DNA of 8,529 bases from an uncultured Rubrivivax sp. (lineage in GTDB: Bacteria > Pseudomonadota > Gammaproteobacteria > Burkholderiales > Burkholderiaceae_C): positions 1 to 8,529 of the forward strand of contig CALJUI010000038.1 of NCBI GenBank assembly GCA_937975735.1. The letters are read 5' to 3'. A model generated the notes under the pieces. That model ran no database searches, had not been told where the DNA came from, and worked only from the letters and a program-made list of their open reading frames with translations. Below are positions 1 to 5,850 of this stretch, in pieces (positions within the stretch are counted from its first letter, which is position 1; every line of letters starts with the position of its first letter). Position numbers and translations under genes: made by a program.

Positions 1-1
1 C

Positions 2-754
2 GCGGTGCGCCTGCAGTGCGTCGCGCAGCGGGGCGACGGCCGCATGCGCCTCGCCGAGCCGGCTGACCGCCAGCGTCGCATCGCAGTGCGCGCACTGCAG
101 CGCCGGTCCCGGCGGCAGCGCCGCGCCGCAGGCCAGACACTGCATCGCGCCACGCCGCTCGGGCGTGCCGTGCGCCGCTTCGGGTCCGAGCGCGCCCTCG
201 GGATCGAGGGCGCGCGCGAGACGGGCCACGTCGAACAGGCTGGGCACCGAGCGGCAGTACGGGCAGGTGGCGTCGCCCGCGCCGATCGCCGCGCCGCAGT
301 TGACACAGTCGATCCGGCCGTCGCGCTGCACGAGGCGCGCGCGGTCGATCGACGACATCGGCCGCAGCAGGCCCTTCTCGGCCAGGTACTCGGCGAAGGT
401 CTGCCAGGCGCCGTGGCCGGCACGGCACTCGAGCTGCAGCGACGGCCCCCAGCGCGTGCGGTTGTGCACCGGCTTGCAGCCGGCGCGGCAGTGCGGACAG
501 GCGAGGTCGGCGCGCAGCGGCTGGTGCGGCAAGGCCTGGGCTTGCGCCATCGCGCCGATCACGTCGAGCAGCGCTGGACCGGCGATGCGCGCCGACTCGA
601 CGACGTCGAACCAGACCAGGTGGCAGGGCTCGCAGAGGTCGATCTCGACCGACTGGCCGTAGTGGCCGGCCAGCCGCAGCGCCCGCATCGGCGCGCCGCA
701 GTTGCCGCAGGCGAGCGTCGACTCAGCCGATGGCGTGGGCGACGCCGGCGGCAT
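2..754 (-). CDS. Multi-zinc-ribbon (zf-TFIIB-like) protein, C-terminus outside window
   Basis: The frame is open without a stop from an ATG at 754 to the window edge, giving at least 251 residues. Cysteine pairs recur: C16/C19 with C41/C44, C86/C89 with C93 and C110, C150/C153 with C164/C167, and C206/C209 with C221/C224. The first module (CGNC, then VEID, CEPC, VWFD) matches the zf-TFIIB zinc-ribbon pattern. The last two are compact CxxC-x10-CxxC and CxxC-x11-CxxC ribbons. I infer a structural metal-binding protein; whether it binds nucleic acid or protein is unknown. No signal peptide or membrane segment is visible in the part present. The start overlaps the lipA end by 32 nt, implying translational coupling; no alternative start keeps the first CxxC. 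Opposite-strand frames over this stretch encode low-complexity Arg/Ala protein and are shadows. The gene is well supported by the cysteine pattern, its function is not. Confidence 0.85.
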   Translation of the reverse strand, partial: MPPASPTPSAESTLACGNCGAPMRALRLAGHYGQSVEIDLCEPCHLVWFDVVESARIAGPALLDVIGAMAQAQALPHQPLRADLACPHCRAGCKPVHNRTRWGPSLQLECRAGHGAWQTFAEYLAEKGLLRPMSSIDRARLVQRDGRIDCVNCGAAIGAGDATCPYCRSVPSLFDVARLARALDPEGALGPEAAHGTPERRGAMQCLACGAALPPGPALQCAHCDATLAVSRLGEAHAAVAPLRDALQAHR

Positions 755-1697
755 GGGCCTGCTGGTCCGCGTGGTAGCTGCTGCGCACCATCGCGCCGAC
801 GGCGGCGTGGCTGAAGCCCATCGCGGCGGCCTCGCGCTCGAACATCCTGAAGGTGTCCGGGTGCACGTAGCGGCGCACCGGCAGGTGATGGCCGCTGGGC
901 GCGAGGTACTGGCCGATCGTCAGCATGTCGACCTCGTGCGCGCGCAGGTCGCGCATCACCTGGAGGATCTCGTCGTCGGTCTCGCCGAGGCCGACCATCA
1001 GCCCGCTCTTCGTCGGCACGCCCGGCACCAGCGCCTTGAACTGCTTGAGCAGGTTCAGGCTGAAGGCGTAGTCCGAGCCGGGGCGCGCTTGCCGGTACAG
1101 GCGCGGGATGGTCTCGAGGTTGTGGTTCATCACGTCCGGCGGCGCCTCGCGCAGGATGCCGAGCGCGCGATCGTGGCGGCCGCGGAAGTCGGGCGTCAGG
1201 ATCTCGATGCGGGTGGCCGGCGACAGCTCGCGCGTGCGCCGGATGCAGTCGACGAAGTGCGCCGCGCCGCCGTCGCGCAGATCGTCGCGGTCGACGCTGG
1301 TGATCACCACGTACTGCAGCTTCAGCGCGGCGATGGTGCGCGCCAGGTTCAGCGGCTCGTCGGCGTCGAGCGGGTCCGGCCGGCCGTGGCCGACGTCGCA
1401 GAACGGGCAGCGCCGCGTGCACTTGTCGCCCATGATCATGAAGGTCGCGGTGCCCTTGCCGAAGCACTCGCCGATGTTCGGGCAGGACGCCTCCTCGCAG
1501 ACCGTGTGCAGCTTGTGCTCACGCAGGATCTGCTTGATCTCGTAGAAGCGCGTCGTCGGGCTGCCGGCCTTGACGCGGATCCACTCGGGCTTCTTCAGCG
1601 TCTCGGCGGCGACGACCTTGATCGGGATGCGCGAGGTCTTGGCCTCGGCCTTCTGCTTGATCGTCGGGTCGTAGGCCGTCGGCTTCGGGTTTTCCAT
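723..1697 (-). CDS. lipA: Lipoyl synthase (radical SAM)
   Basis: LipA inserts two sulfur atoms into protein-bound octanoyl groups to form lipoyl cofactors on dehydrogenase E2 subunits and GcvH, in the cytoplasm. The 324-residue protein has the family's usual length. C67, C72 and C78 match the auxiliary 4Fe-4S cluster that donates sulfur. C93, C97 and C100 (CTRRCPFC) form the radical-SAM CxxxCxxC site. The C-terminal RSSYHA motif (305-310) supplies the conserved serine ligand of the auxiliary cluster. It follows lipB by 35 nt on the same strand and overlaps the zinc-ribbon gene downstream. No Shine-Dalgarno precedes the ATG; instead a TAGAAT hexamer sits 6 nt upstream. All key residues are intact and the assignment is certain. 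Confidence 0.99.
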   Translation of the reverse strand: MENPKPTAYDPTIKQKAEAKTSRIPIKVVAAETLKKPEWIRVKAGSPTTRFYEIKQILREHKLHTVCEEASCPNIGECFGKGTATFMIMGDKCTRRCPFCDVGHGRPDPLDADEPLNLARTIAALKLQYVVITSVDRDDLRDGGAAHFVDCIRRTRELSPATRIEILTPDFRGRHDRALGILREAPPDVMNHNLETIPRLYRQARPGSDYAFSLNLLKQFKALVPGVPTKSGLMVGLGETDDEILQVMRDLRAHEVDMLTIGQYLAPSGHHLPVRRYVHPDTFRMFEREAAAMGFSHAAVGAMVRSSYHADQQAHAAGVAHAIG

Positions 1698-1703
1698 GAG
1701 CGC

Positions 1704-1709
1704 ATTCTA
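1704..1709 (-). promoter_or_regulatory. -10-like hexamer TAGAAT, 6 nt before lipA ATG
   Basis: On the minus strand TAGAAT matches five of six bases of the sigma-70 -10 consensus. Six bases separate it from the ATG, which would put transcription initiation on the start codon. No recognisable -35 box is present at normal spacing. The promoter role is inference. Confidence 0.3.
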
Positions 1710-1732
1710 GGCGCCTGGGCCGCCGGGCAGGG

Positions 1733-2398
1733 TCAGGCCAGCAGCGCCCGCAGGCGCGCGCCGAGGCCTGCCGCGGCTTCGTCCCAGGACATCTCGACGC
1801 CGAGCGAGCGCAGGTCGACCGTGGCCAGCCCGGCGTAGCCGCAGGGGTCGATGCGCGTGAACGGCTCCAGGTCCATCGCCACGTTCAGCGCCAGCCCGTG
1901 ATAGGTGCAGTGTCGGCTGACCTTGATGCCCAGCGCGGCGATCTTGCCCAGGCCCGCGAACGGGTCTGCCCCCGGGGGCAACGGCACCAGCCGCCGATGG
2001 TCGAAGGGGTCGTCCAGGCGCACGTAGATGCCGGGCGCGCCGGCGATGCGGTGGCCGGTGACCCCGGTCGAGGCCAGCACCTGCAGGACCGCCTGCTCGA
2101 GCCGGAAGACGTACTCCTTGACGTAGATCCCCAGGCGCTTCAGGTCGACCAGCGGATACGCCACCACCTGGCCCGGGCCGTGGTAGGTGACCTGGCCGCC
2201 GCGGTTCGTCGCCACCACCGGGATGTCCCCCTGCGCGTGCACGTGCTCGGCGCGACCGGCGATGCCCTGCGTGTAGACCGGGTCGTGCTCGACCAGCCAG
2301 CACTCGTCAGGCGTGTGCGCGTCGCGCGCCGCGGTGAACGCGCGCATCGCGGCCTCGACCTCGCCGTAGGGGCGCCGCCCGCGGTGGATCAGCTGCAT
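1733..2398 (-). CDS. lipB: Octanoyl-[acyl carrier protein]-protein N-octanoyltransferase
   Basis: LipB transfers octanoate from acyl carrier protein to a lysine of lipoyl domains, the step before LipA. The 221-residue length is normal for the family. The signature stretch RGGQVTYHGPGQ is at 66-77. K152 (in GKIAALGIKV) and C186 (in RIDPCGYAG) match the catalytic Lys/Cys pair of the family. The CTYHGLALNV segment (164-173) is also characteristic. The gene is 35 nt upstream of lipA and presumably cotranscribed with it. Its start codon shares the bases CATG with the opposite strand at the edge of a 73-nt divergent gap to the Sel1-repeat gene. There is no Shine-Dalgarno; a TACACT hexamer lies 6 nt before the ATG. 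Confidence 0.98.
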   Translation of the reverse strand: MQLIHRGRRPYGEVEAAMRAFTAARDAHTPDECWLVEHDPVYTQGIAGRAEHVHAQGDIPVVATNRGGQVTYHGPGQVVAYPLVDLKRLGIYVKEYVFRLEQAVLQVLASTGVTGHRIAGAPGIYVRLDDPFDHRRLVPLPPGADPFAGLGKIAALGIKVSRHCTYHGLALNVAMDLEPFTRIDPCGYAGLATVDLRSLGVEMSWDEAAAGLGARLRALLA

Positions 2399-2404
2399 GG
2401 CGGC

Positions 2405-2410
2405 AGTGTA
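2405..2410 (-). promoter_or_regulatory. -10-like hexamer TACACT, 6 nt before lipB ATG
   Basis: It lies in the 73-nt divergent gap between lipB and the Sel1-repeat gene, where a lipB promoter is needed because the Sel1 gene interrupts readthrough from ybeD. TACACT matches four of six consensus bases. The 6-nt spacing to the ATG would give a leaderless transcript. A weak TTCTGA 15 bases upstream is the best -35 candidate. Confidence 0.35.
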
Positions 2411-2458
2411 TCGAGCGGGGTCTTGTCAGAACCGCCGGCCGTGGCCGACCCAGCACGC

Positions 2459-2464
2459 TATCGT
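2459..2464 (+). promoter_or_regulatory. -10-like hexamer TATCGT, 7 nt before Sel1-gene ATG
   Basis: TATCGT matches four of six -10 consensus bases and is 7 nt from the ATG at 2472. The intervening GAAGG resembles a Shine-Dalgarno but is only two bases from the ATG, closer than usual. A TTGTCA at 2423-2428 is a good -35 sequence but lies 30 bases upstream, too far for a normal spacer. Confidence 0.25.
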
Positions 2465-2471
2465 GAAGGCC

Positions 2472-3128
2472 ATGACATCGGTGCTGCGCGCCTCGCTCCT
2501 CGTGCTGTCGTTGCTCGCCGGCCCGGCCTGGCCGGCGCCGGCCGAAGCCGCGCTGCAGGAAGCGATCCGCCGCTACGAGCAGGGCGACCGCGCCGGCGCC
2601 GAGGCGTCGCTGCGCGCGCTGTCGCGCCAGGGCGTCGCCGCCGCCGACTACAACCTCGCGGTGATGCATCTGCGGGGCGGCTGGCCGGGCGCCAGCGTCG
2701 CCGAGGCCGAGCGCCTGCTCGAGCGCGCGGCGAAGGCCGGCTTCGTGACGGCGATGTTCGGCCTGGGGCAACTGCACGAGCAGGGCGGACTCGGCCGGCG
2801 CGACCTCGCCCGCTCGCACGCCTGGTACCTGCGTGCTGCCGAAGCCGGCAGCGTCGACGCGCAGGTGCAGGCGGCCACCGCCTACTATCTTGGCCGCGGC
2901 GCCGCGCGCGACCGCGCCGCCGCGGCGCGCTGGTACCGCGAGGCGGCCAAGGGCGGCGACATCGGCGCGCAATACCTGGTGGCGTCGATGTACGAAAGCG
3001 GCGACGGCGTCGAGCAGGACCTCCGGCTGGCGCGCTACTGGTACGACATCGCGGCGAAGAACGGCGACTACGCGGCGCCGATCAAGGTGCGCGAAATCGA
3101 CGAGCGGATGCGCGCGTCGAGCCGCTGA
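2472..3128 (+). CDS. Secreted Sel1-like (TPR-type) repeat protein
   Basis: The 218-residue product begins with a typical Sec signal peptide: R6, a hydrophobic core (L9-L15) and a likely cleavage site after A24-E25-A26. The mature part consists of Sel1-like helical repeats of about 36 residues, at roughly 55-91, 92-128, 129-163 and 164-199, with recurring A-x-WY-x-A-A and G-x-x-x-A-x-Y motifs (for example WYLRAAEAG, WYREAAKGG, WYDIAAKNG). Such repeats are protein-interaction scaffolds; a periplasmic role is inferred and no specific partner can be named. It is the only plus-strand gene inside the leftward series, between ybeD and lipB. It converges on ybeD with only 3 nt between the stop codons. 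An in-frame ATG at 2397 is rejected because it would precede the signal peptide and overlap the lipB start. Base composition looks like that of the neighbours. Confidence 0.92.
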   Translation: MTSVLRASLLVLSLLAGPAWPAPAEAALQEAIRRYEQGDRAGAEASLRALSRQGVAAADYNLAVMHLRGGWPGASVAEAERLLERAAKAGFVTAMFGLGQLHEQGGLGRRDLARSHAWYLRAAEAGSVDAQVQAATAYYLGRGAARDRAAAARWYREAAKGGDIGAQYLVASMYESGDGVEQDLRLARYWYDIAAKNGDYAAPIKVREIDERMRASSR

Positions 3129-3131
3129 GGC

Positions 3132-3407
3132 CTACAGCACGACCTTGACCATCGGGTGCGTCGACAGCGTGCGGTACAGCTCGTCGAGCTGTTCGCGGCT
3201 GGTCGCGGTCACGGTGATCGTGATGCCCAGGTAGTTGCCGGCCTTGCTCGACCGGGTCTCGACCGAGGCGGCGTCGAAGCCGGGATCGAAGCGCTGCGCG
3301 ACGCTGACGATGGCCTCGACGAAGCCCTCGACCTGCGCGCCCATGACCTTGATCGGGAACGCGCTCGGGTACTCGATCAGGCTCTGCTCGGGCGGGATGT
3401 CGCGCAT
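3132..3407 (-). CDS. YbeD/DUF493 family protein
   Basis: This 91-residue small cytoplasmic protein matches the YbeD/DUF493 family, whose members are about 85-95 residues with an ACT-like alpha/beta fold. Recognisable parts are LIEYPSAFPIKVMG (10-23), the central SSKAGNYLGITITVTATS (53-70) and the C-terminal HPMVKVVL (84-91). Its biochemical role is not settled; the gene is often next to lipB, as it would be here without the intervening Sel1 gene. It starts 10 nt after the aminotransferase stop with no Shine-Dalgarno, so coupled translation is likely. Its stop is 3 nt from the stop of the convergent Sel1 gene, leaving no room for a terminator between them. Confidence 0.95.
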   Translation of the reverse strand: MRDIPPEQSLIEYPSAFPIKVMGAQVEGFVEAIVSVAQRFDPGFDAASVETRSSKAGNYLGITITVTATSREQLDELYRTLSTHPMVKVVL

Positions 3408-3417
3408 CGGGCGGGGA

Positions 3418-4305
3418 TCAGATCGACTGGGTGAGCTTGGCGCGCTCGTAGGCCTCGTGCAGCCGCGCGTAGACCGGGCCCGGCTTGCCGCGCAGCGCGC
3501 CGTGGCCGACCGGCTCGCCGTCGATCTTCGTCACCGGCAGGATCTCCTTCGTCGCCGAGGTCAGCATCACCTCGTCGGCGGCGCGCACGTCGGCCTCGGT
3601 GATCGGGCGCAGGTTGTAGCCGATGCCGCATTCCTCGCACAGCTCGCGCAGCAGGTCGACGCGGATGCCCTCGAGCACGTGCTCGCTCTTCGGCGGGCCG
3701 AGCAGCGCGCCTTCGTGCGCGATCCAGACGTTGCTGGCGGCGGCCTCGGTCAGGTGGCCGTCGCGGAACATGATGGTCTCGAGGGCGTCGTGGTCGGCCG
3801 CGAGCTGGCGTGCCAGCACGTTGCCGAGCAGCGACGTGCTCTTGATGTCCCCGCGCTCCCAGCGGAAGTCGCGCGCGGTCACGCAGGCGACGCCCTTGTG
3901 GCGCTGCTCGGCCGACGCCGGCTTCATCGCATTGACCATCATGAACACGGTCGGCTCGATGCCCTCGGGCATCACGTGGTCGCGCAGCGCCACGCCGCGC
4001 GTGACCTGGATGTAGACGACCTGGTCGACCGCGCCGGTCTGCGCGTGCAGCGCCTGCACGAGCCGGCGGCAGCGCTCGAGCCACTCCTCGCGCGTGTGCG
4101 GGTTGGCGATGCGCAGCTTCTTCAGGCTGCGGCCCAGCCGCGCGATGTGCTCGTCGAAGCGGAAGATGCGCTGGCCGTAGACCGGCGCCACGTCGTAGAC
4201 GCCGTCGCCGAAGACGAAGCCGCGGTCGAGCACGCTGACCCGGGCCTGGTTCAGCGGCAGGTACTCGCCGTTCAGATAGCAGGGGGTGTCGGGCAGCTTG
4301 ATCAT
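3418..4305 (-). CDS. dat: Class IV aminotransferase, probably D-amino acid (D-alanine) transaminase
   Basis: This 295-residue enzyme of PLP fold type IV interconverts amino acids and 2-oxo acids in the cytoplasm. K155 (GDIKSTSLLGN) is the expected PLP lysine. E187 in LTEAAASNVW is the residue that contacts the PLP ring nitrogen. The family pattern LDRGFVFGDGVYD is at 26-38. R103-G104 and R108-D109-H110 (VTRGVALRDHVMP) reproduce the R-x-H motif that binds the substrate carboxylate in Bacillus D-amino acid transaminase, which favours D-amino acids over branched-chain L-amino acids. The gene follows dacC by 18 nt and precedes ybeD by 10 nt. With a D-Ala-releasing carboxypeptidase upstream, a role in D-alanine/D-glutamate metabolism is reasonable, but substrate is inferred. 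A branched-chain aminotransferase or 4-amino-4-deoxychorismate lyase is the alternative. Confidence 0.93.
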   Translation of the reverse strand: MIKLPDTPCYLNGEYLPLNQARVSVLDRGFVFGDGVYDVAPVYGQRIFRFDEHIARLGRSLKKLRIANPHTREEWLERCRRLVQALHAQTGAVDQVVYIQVTRGVALRDHVMPEGIEPTVFMMVNAMKPASAEQRHKGVACVTARDFRWERGDIKSTSLLGNVLARQLAADHDALETIMFRDGHLTEAAASNVWIAHEGALLGPPKSEHVLEGIRVDLLRELCEECGIGYNLRPITEADVRAADEVMLTSATKEILPVTKIDGEPVGHGALRGKPGPVYARLHEAYERAKLTQSI

Positions 4306-4311
4306 CGACGG

Positions 4312-4317
4312 AGCTTA
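4312..4317 (-). promoter_or_regulatory. TANNNT hexamer TAAGCT, 6 nt before dat ATG
   Basis: It fits only the TANNNT form of a -10 element (three of six consensus bases). It is listed because its spacing of 6 nt to the ATG repeats the arrangement at lipA and lipB. It lies in the 18-nt gap after the dacC stop; no Shine-Dalgarno is present. Confidence 0.2.
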
Positions 4318-4323
4318 GCGGAT

Positions 4324-5472
4324 CTATCGGATCCAGAGTCGGATGGCGTCCCAGGCGCGGCCGAAGATGCCGGCCAGGCCGACCGCCTCGTTGACCACCA
4401 GCGGCACCTGCGCGACGGTGCTGCCGCCGGCGGTGGTGACCTGGATCGTGCCGACCGCCTGGTCCTTGGTCAGCGGGGCGACCAGCGGGTCGGTGCGCGT
4501 GATGTCGGTCTTGAGCTTGCCGCCTTCGCCCCTGGGCACGGTGACGAAGAGGCCGCCCTTGGCGCCGAGGCCGACCTCGGCGCGGTCGCCCTTCCACACC
4601 GGCACCGTGACCAGCGCCTTGCCCGGCTCGAACAGCCGCACCAGGTCCCAGGCCTGCCAGCCCCAGTTCAGCAGCTTCTGGCTCTCGCCGGCGCGCGCCT
4701 CGCGCGAGGCGGTGCCGAGCACGACGCTGAGCAGGCGCCGCTCGCCGTTGGGCAGGGCCCGGCGCGCGCTGGTGATCAGGCAGTAGCCGGCGGCGTCGGT
4801 GTAGCCGGTCTTCATGCCGTCGACCGAGGGGTCGCGGCCGAGCAGCATGTTGCGATTGTCCTGCTTGATGTGGTTGAAGGTGTAGTCGCGCAGCGCGTAG
4901 TAGCGGTAGGGCTCGGGGAAGTCGGTGATGATGCGGCCGGCGATCACCGCCAGGTCGCGCGCGCTGCTGTAGTGGCCCGGCTCGGTCATGCCGGTGACGT
5001 TCTTGAACTGGGTGTTCTTCAGGCCCCAGGCCACCGCCTGGCGGTTCATCATCTCGACGAACTGCTCGACCGTGCCGGCCACGCCCTCGGCCAATGCCAC
5101 CGACGCGTCGTTGCCGCTCTGCACGATCATGCCCTTGAGCAACTCGTCGACCTTCGGCGTCATGCGCGGCTCGATGAACATCACCGACGCGCCGCCCTTG
5201 CGCTCGTTCCAGGCGCGCTCGGACACCGGCAGCGTCTGCTCGAGCGTGAGCTTCTTGTCGCGCAGCGCGGTGAAGACGATGTAGGCCGTCATCAGCTTGG
5301 TCAGCGAGGCCGGTTCGGCCTGCGCGTCGGCGTCGCGCTCGGCCAGCACCTGCTGGCTCGTCAGGTCCATCAGGATGTACTGGCGCGCGGCGATCTCGGG
5401 GGGCTGCGGCGCCTGCGCGGCAGCGGTGGTCATGCCGGCCAGCGCCAGCAGCAGGGTCAGGAGTCTTTTCAT
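4324..5472 (-). CDS. dacC: D-alanyl-D-alanine carboxypeptidase, PBP5/6 type
   Basis: This low-molecular-weight penicillin-binding protein removes the terminal D-alanine from peptidoglycan pentapeptides in the periplasm. The 382-residue precursor starts with a signal peptide (K2, R3, hydrophobic 4-13, likely cleavage after A19-Q20-A21). The three serine-penicilloyl motifs are intact: S56-L-T-K59, S119-G-N121 and K221-T-G223. A beta-rich PBP5 C-terminal domain spans about 270-362. The C-terminus (FGRAWDAIRLWIR) can form the amphipathic helix that anchors PBP5 to the outer face of the inner membrane. dacA would be an equally fair name; sequence alone does not separate the paralogues. It lies between the ferredoxin gene (38 nt upstream) and dat (18 nt downstream). 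The ATG has no Shine-Dalgarno and abuts a 17-nt all-pyrimidine tract. Confidence 0.97.
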   Translation of the reverse strand: MKRLLTLLLALAGMTTAAAQAPQPPEIAARQYILMDLTSQQVLAERDADAQAEPASLTKLMTAYIVFTALRDKKLTLEQTLPVSERAWNERKGGASVMFIEPRMTPKVDELLKGMIVQSGNDASVALAEGVAGTVEQFVEMMNRQAVAWGLKNTQFKNVTGMTEPGHYSSARDLAVIAGRIITDFPEPYRYYALRDYTFNHIKQDNRNMLLGRDPSVDGMKTGYTDAAGYCLITSARRALPNGERRLLSVVLGTASREARAGESQKLLNWGWQAWDLVRLFEPGKALVTVPVWKGDRAEVGLGAKGGLFVTVPRGEGGKLKTDITRTDPLVAPLTKDQAVGTIQVTTAGGSTVAQVPLVVNEAVGLAGIFGRAWDAIRLWIR

Positions 5473-5489
5473 GGAAAGGGGAAGGGGGA
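5473..5489 (-). promoter_or_regulatory. All-pyrimidine tract touching the dacC ATG
   Basis: The 17 bases before the dacC start codon are all C or T in the mRNA sense, where a purine-rich Shine-Dalgarno would normally be. Further upstream is TCCTCC (5494-5499), resembling an anti-Shine-Dalgarno. The complementary plus strand carries the G runs 5478-5481, 5484-5488, 5492-5495 and 5497-5498. A ribosomal-protein-S1 type initiation element or a G-quadruplex on the opposite strand is possible; both are inference. Confidence 0.4.
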
Positions 5490-5510
5490 TCGGGGAGGAC
5501 GCGCCGGGCC

Positions 5511-5837
5511 TCAGCGGCCGACGTCGGGCGCGAGCATGAGCCGCTCCACCGGGCGGCCGTTCTTCAGGTGCGAGTCGACGATCTCGTCGATGTCGTGGTG
5601 GTCGACGTAGGTGTACCAGACACCCTCGGGGTAGACCACCGCCACCGGCCCGCCGGCGCAGCGGTCCAGGCAGCCGGCCTTGTTCACCCGCACCTTGCCG
5701 GGCCCCATCAGGCCCTCGGCCTTGACCCGCTGCTTGCAGTGGTCGAAGGCCGCCTGGGGGGCATGCTGATGGCAGCAGGCCTCGCCGTTGGCGCGCTGAT
5801 TGAGGCAGAAGAAGATGTGCCGCTCGTAGTAGCTCAT
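5511..5837 (-). CDS. Thioredoxin-like [2Fe-2S] ferredoxin
   Basis: This 108-residue cytoplasmic protein belongs to the thioredoxin-like (Shethna-type) [2Fe-2S] ferredoxins, which are electron carriers or cluster holders. Cysteines are at 11, 21, 22, 34, 56 and 60. The pattern around C11, C22, C56-x3-C60 (AGCLDRCAGGP) resembles the ligand set of the Aquifex protein (9, 22, 55, 59). C21 next to C22 makes one ligand ambiguous, and C34 is extra. The start FFCLNQR and the GPGKVRVNKAGCLDRC segment are family features. It follows the VanZ gene by 10 nt and precedes dacC by 38 nt. Its redox partner is unknown; lipA, hemJ or neither are all possible. Confidence 0.92.
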   Translation of the reverse strand: MSYYERHIFFCLNQRANGEACCHQHAPQAAFDHCKQRVKAEGLMGPGKVRVNKAGCLDRCAGGPVAVVYPEGVWYTYVDHHDIDEIVDSHLKNGRPVERLMLAPDVGR

Positions 5838-5844
5838 GGCGCCG

Positions 5845-5850
5845 ATTCTA
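5845..5850 (-). promoter_or_regulatory. -10-like hexamer TAGAAT, 7 nt before ferredoxin ATG
   Basis: The hexamer matches five of six -10 consensus bases, begins with the TAG stop codon of the VanZ gene, and lies 7 nt before the ferredoxin ATG. The eight bases CCTAGAAT occur at the same place before lipA. No -35 box is evident, so promoter function is inferred only. Confidence 0.28.

Noticed and set aside
2..754. CxxC repeats as evidence of a ferredoxin or rubredoxin array
   Set aside because: The spacing and the surrounding VEID/VWFD pattern fit zinc ribbons better than bacterial ferredoxin or rubredoxin signatures.
702..1838. A 378-codon plus-strand frame opposite lipA
   Set aside because: Low-complexity composition and complete overlap with lipA, whose catalytic motifs are all intact on the minus strand.
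2397..2471. Upstream ATG of the Sel1-repeat gene at 2397
   Set aside because: It overlaps the lipB start codon and would put 25 residues before a good signal peptide beginning at 2472.
4320..4334. Inverted repeat GGATC-TATCG-GATCC across the dacC stop
   Set aside because: The stem is only 5 bp with no T-run, and the next gene starts 18 nt on; probably chance.
3235..5610. A 791-codon open frame on the plus strand opposite dat and dacC
   Set aside because: It is rich in Arg, Ala, Val, Asp, Gln and His with no domain, and lies antisense to two confidently identified genes; such frames arise from high GC content.
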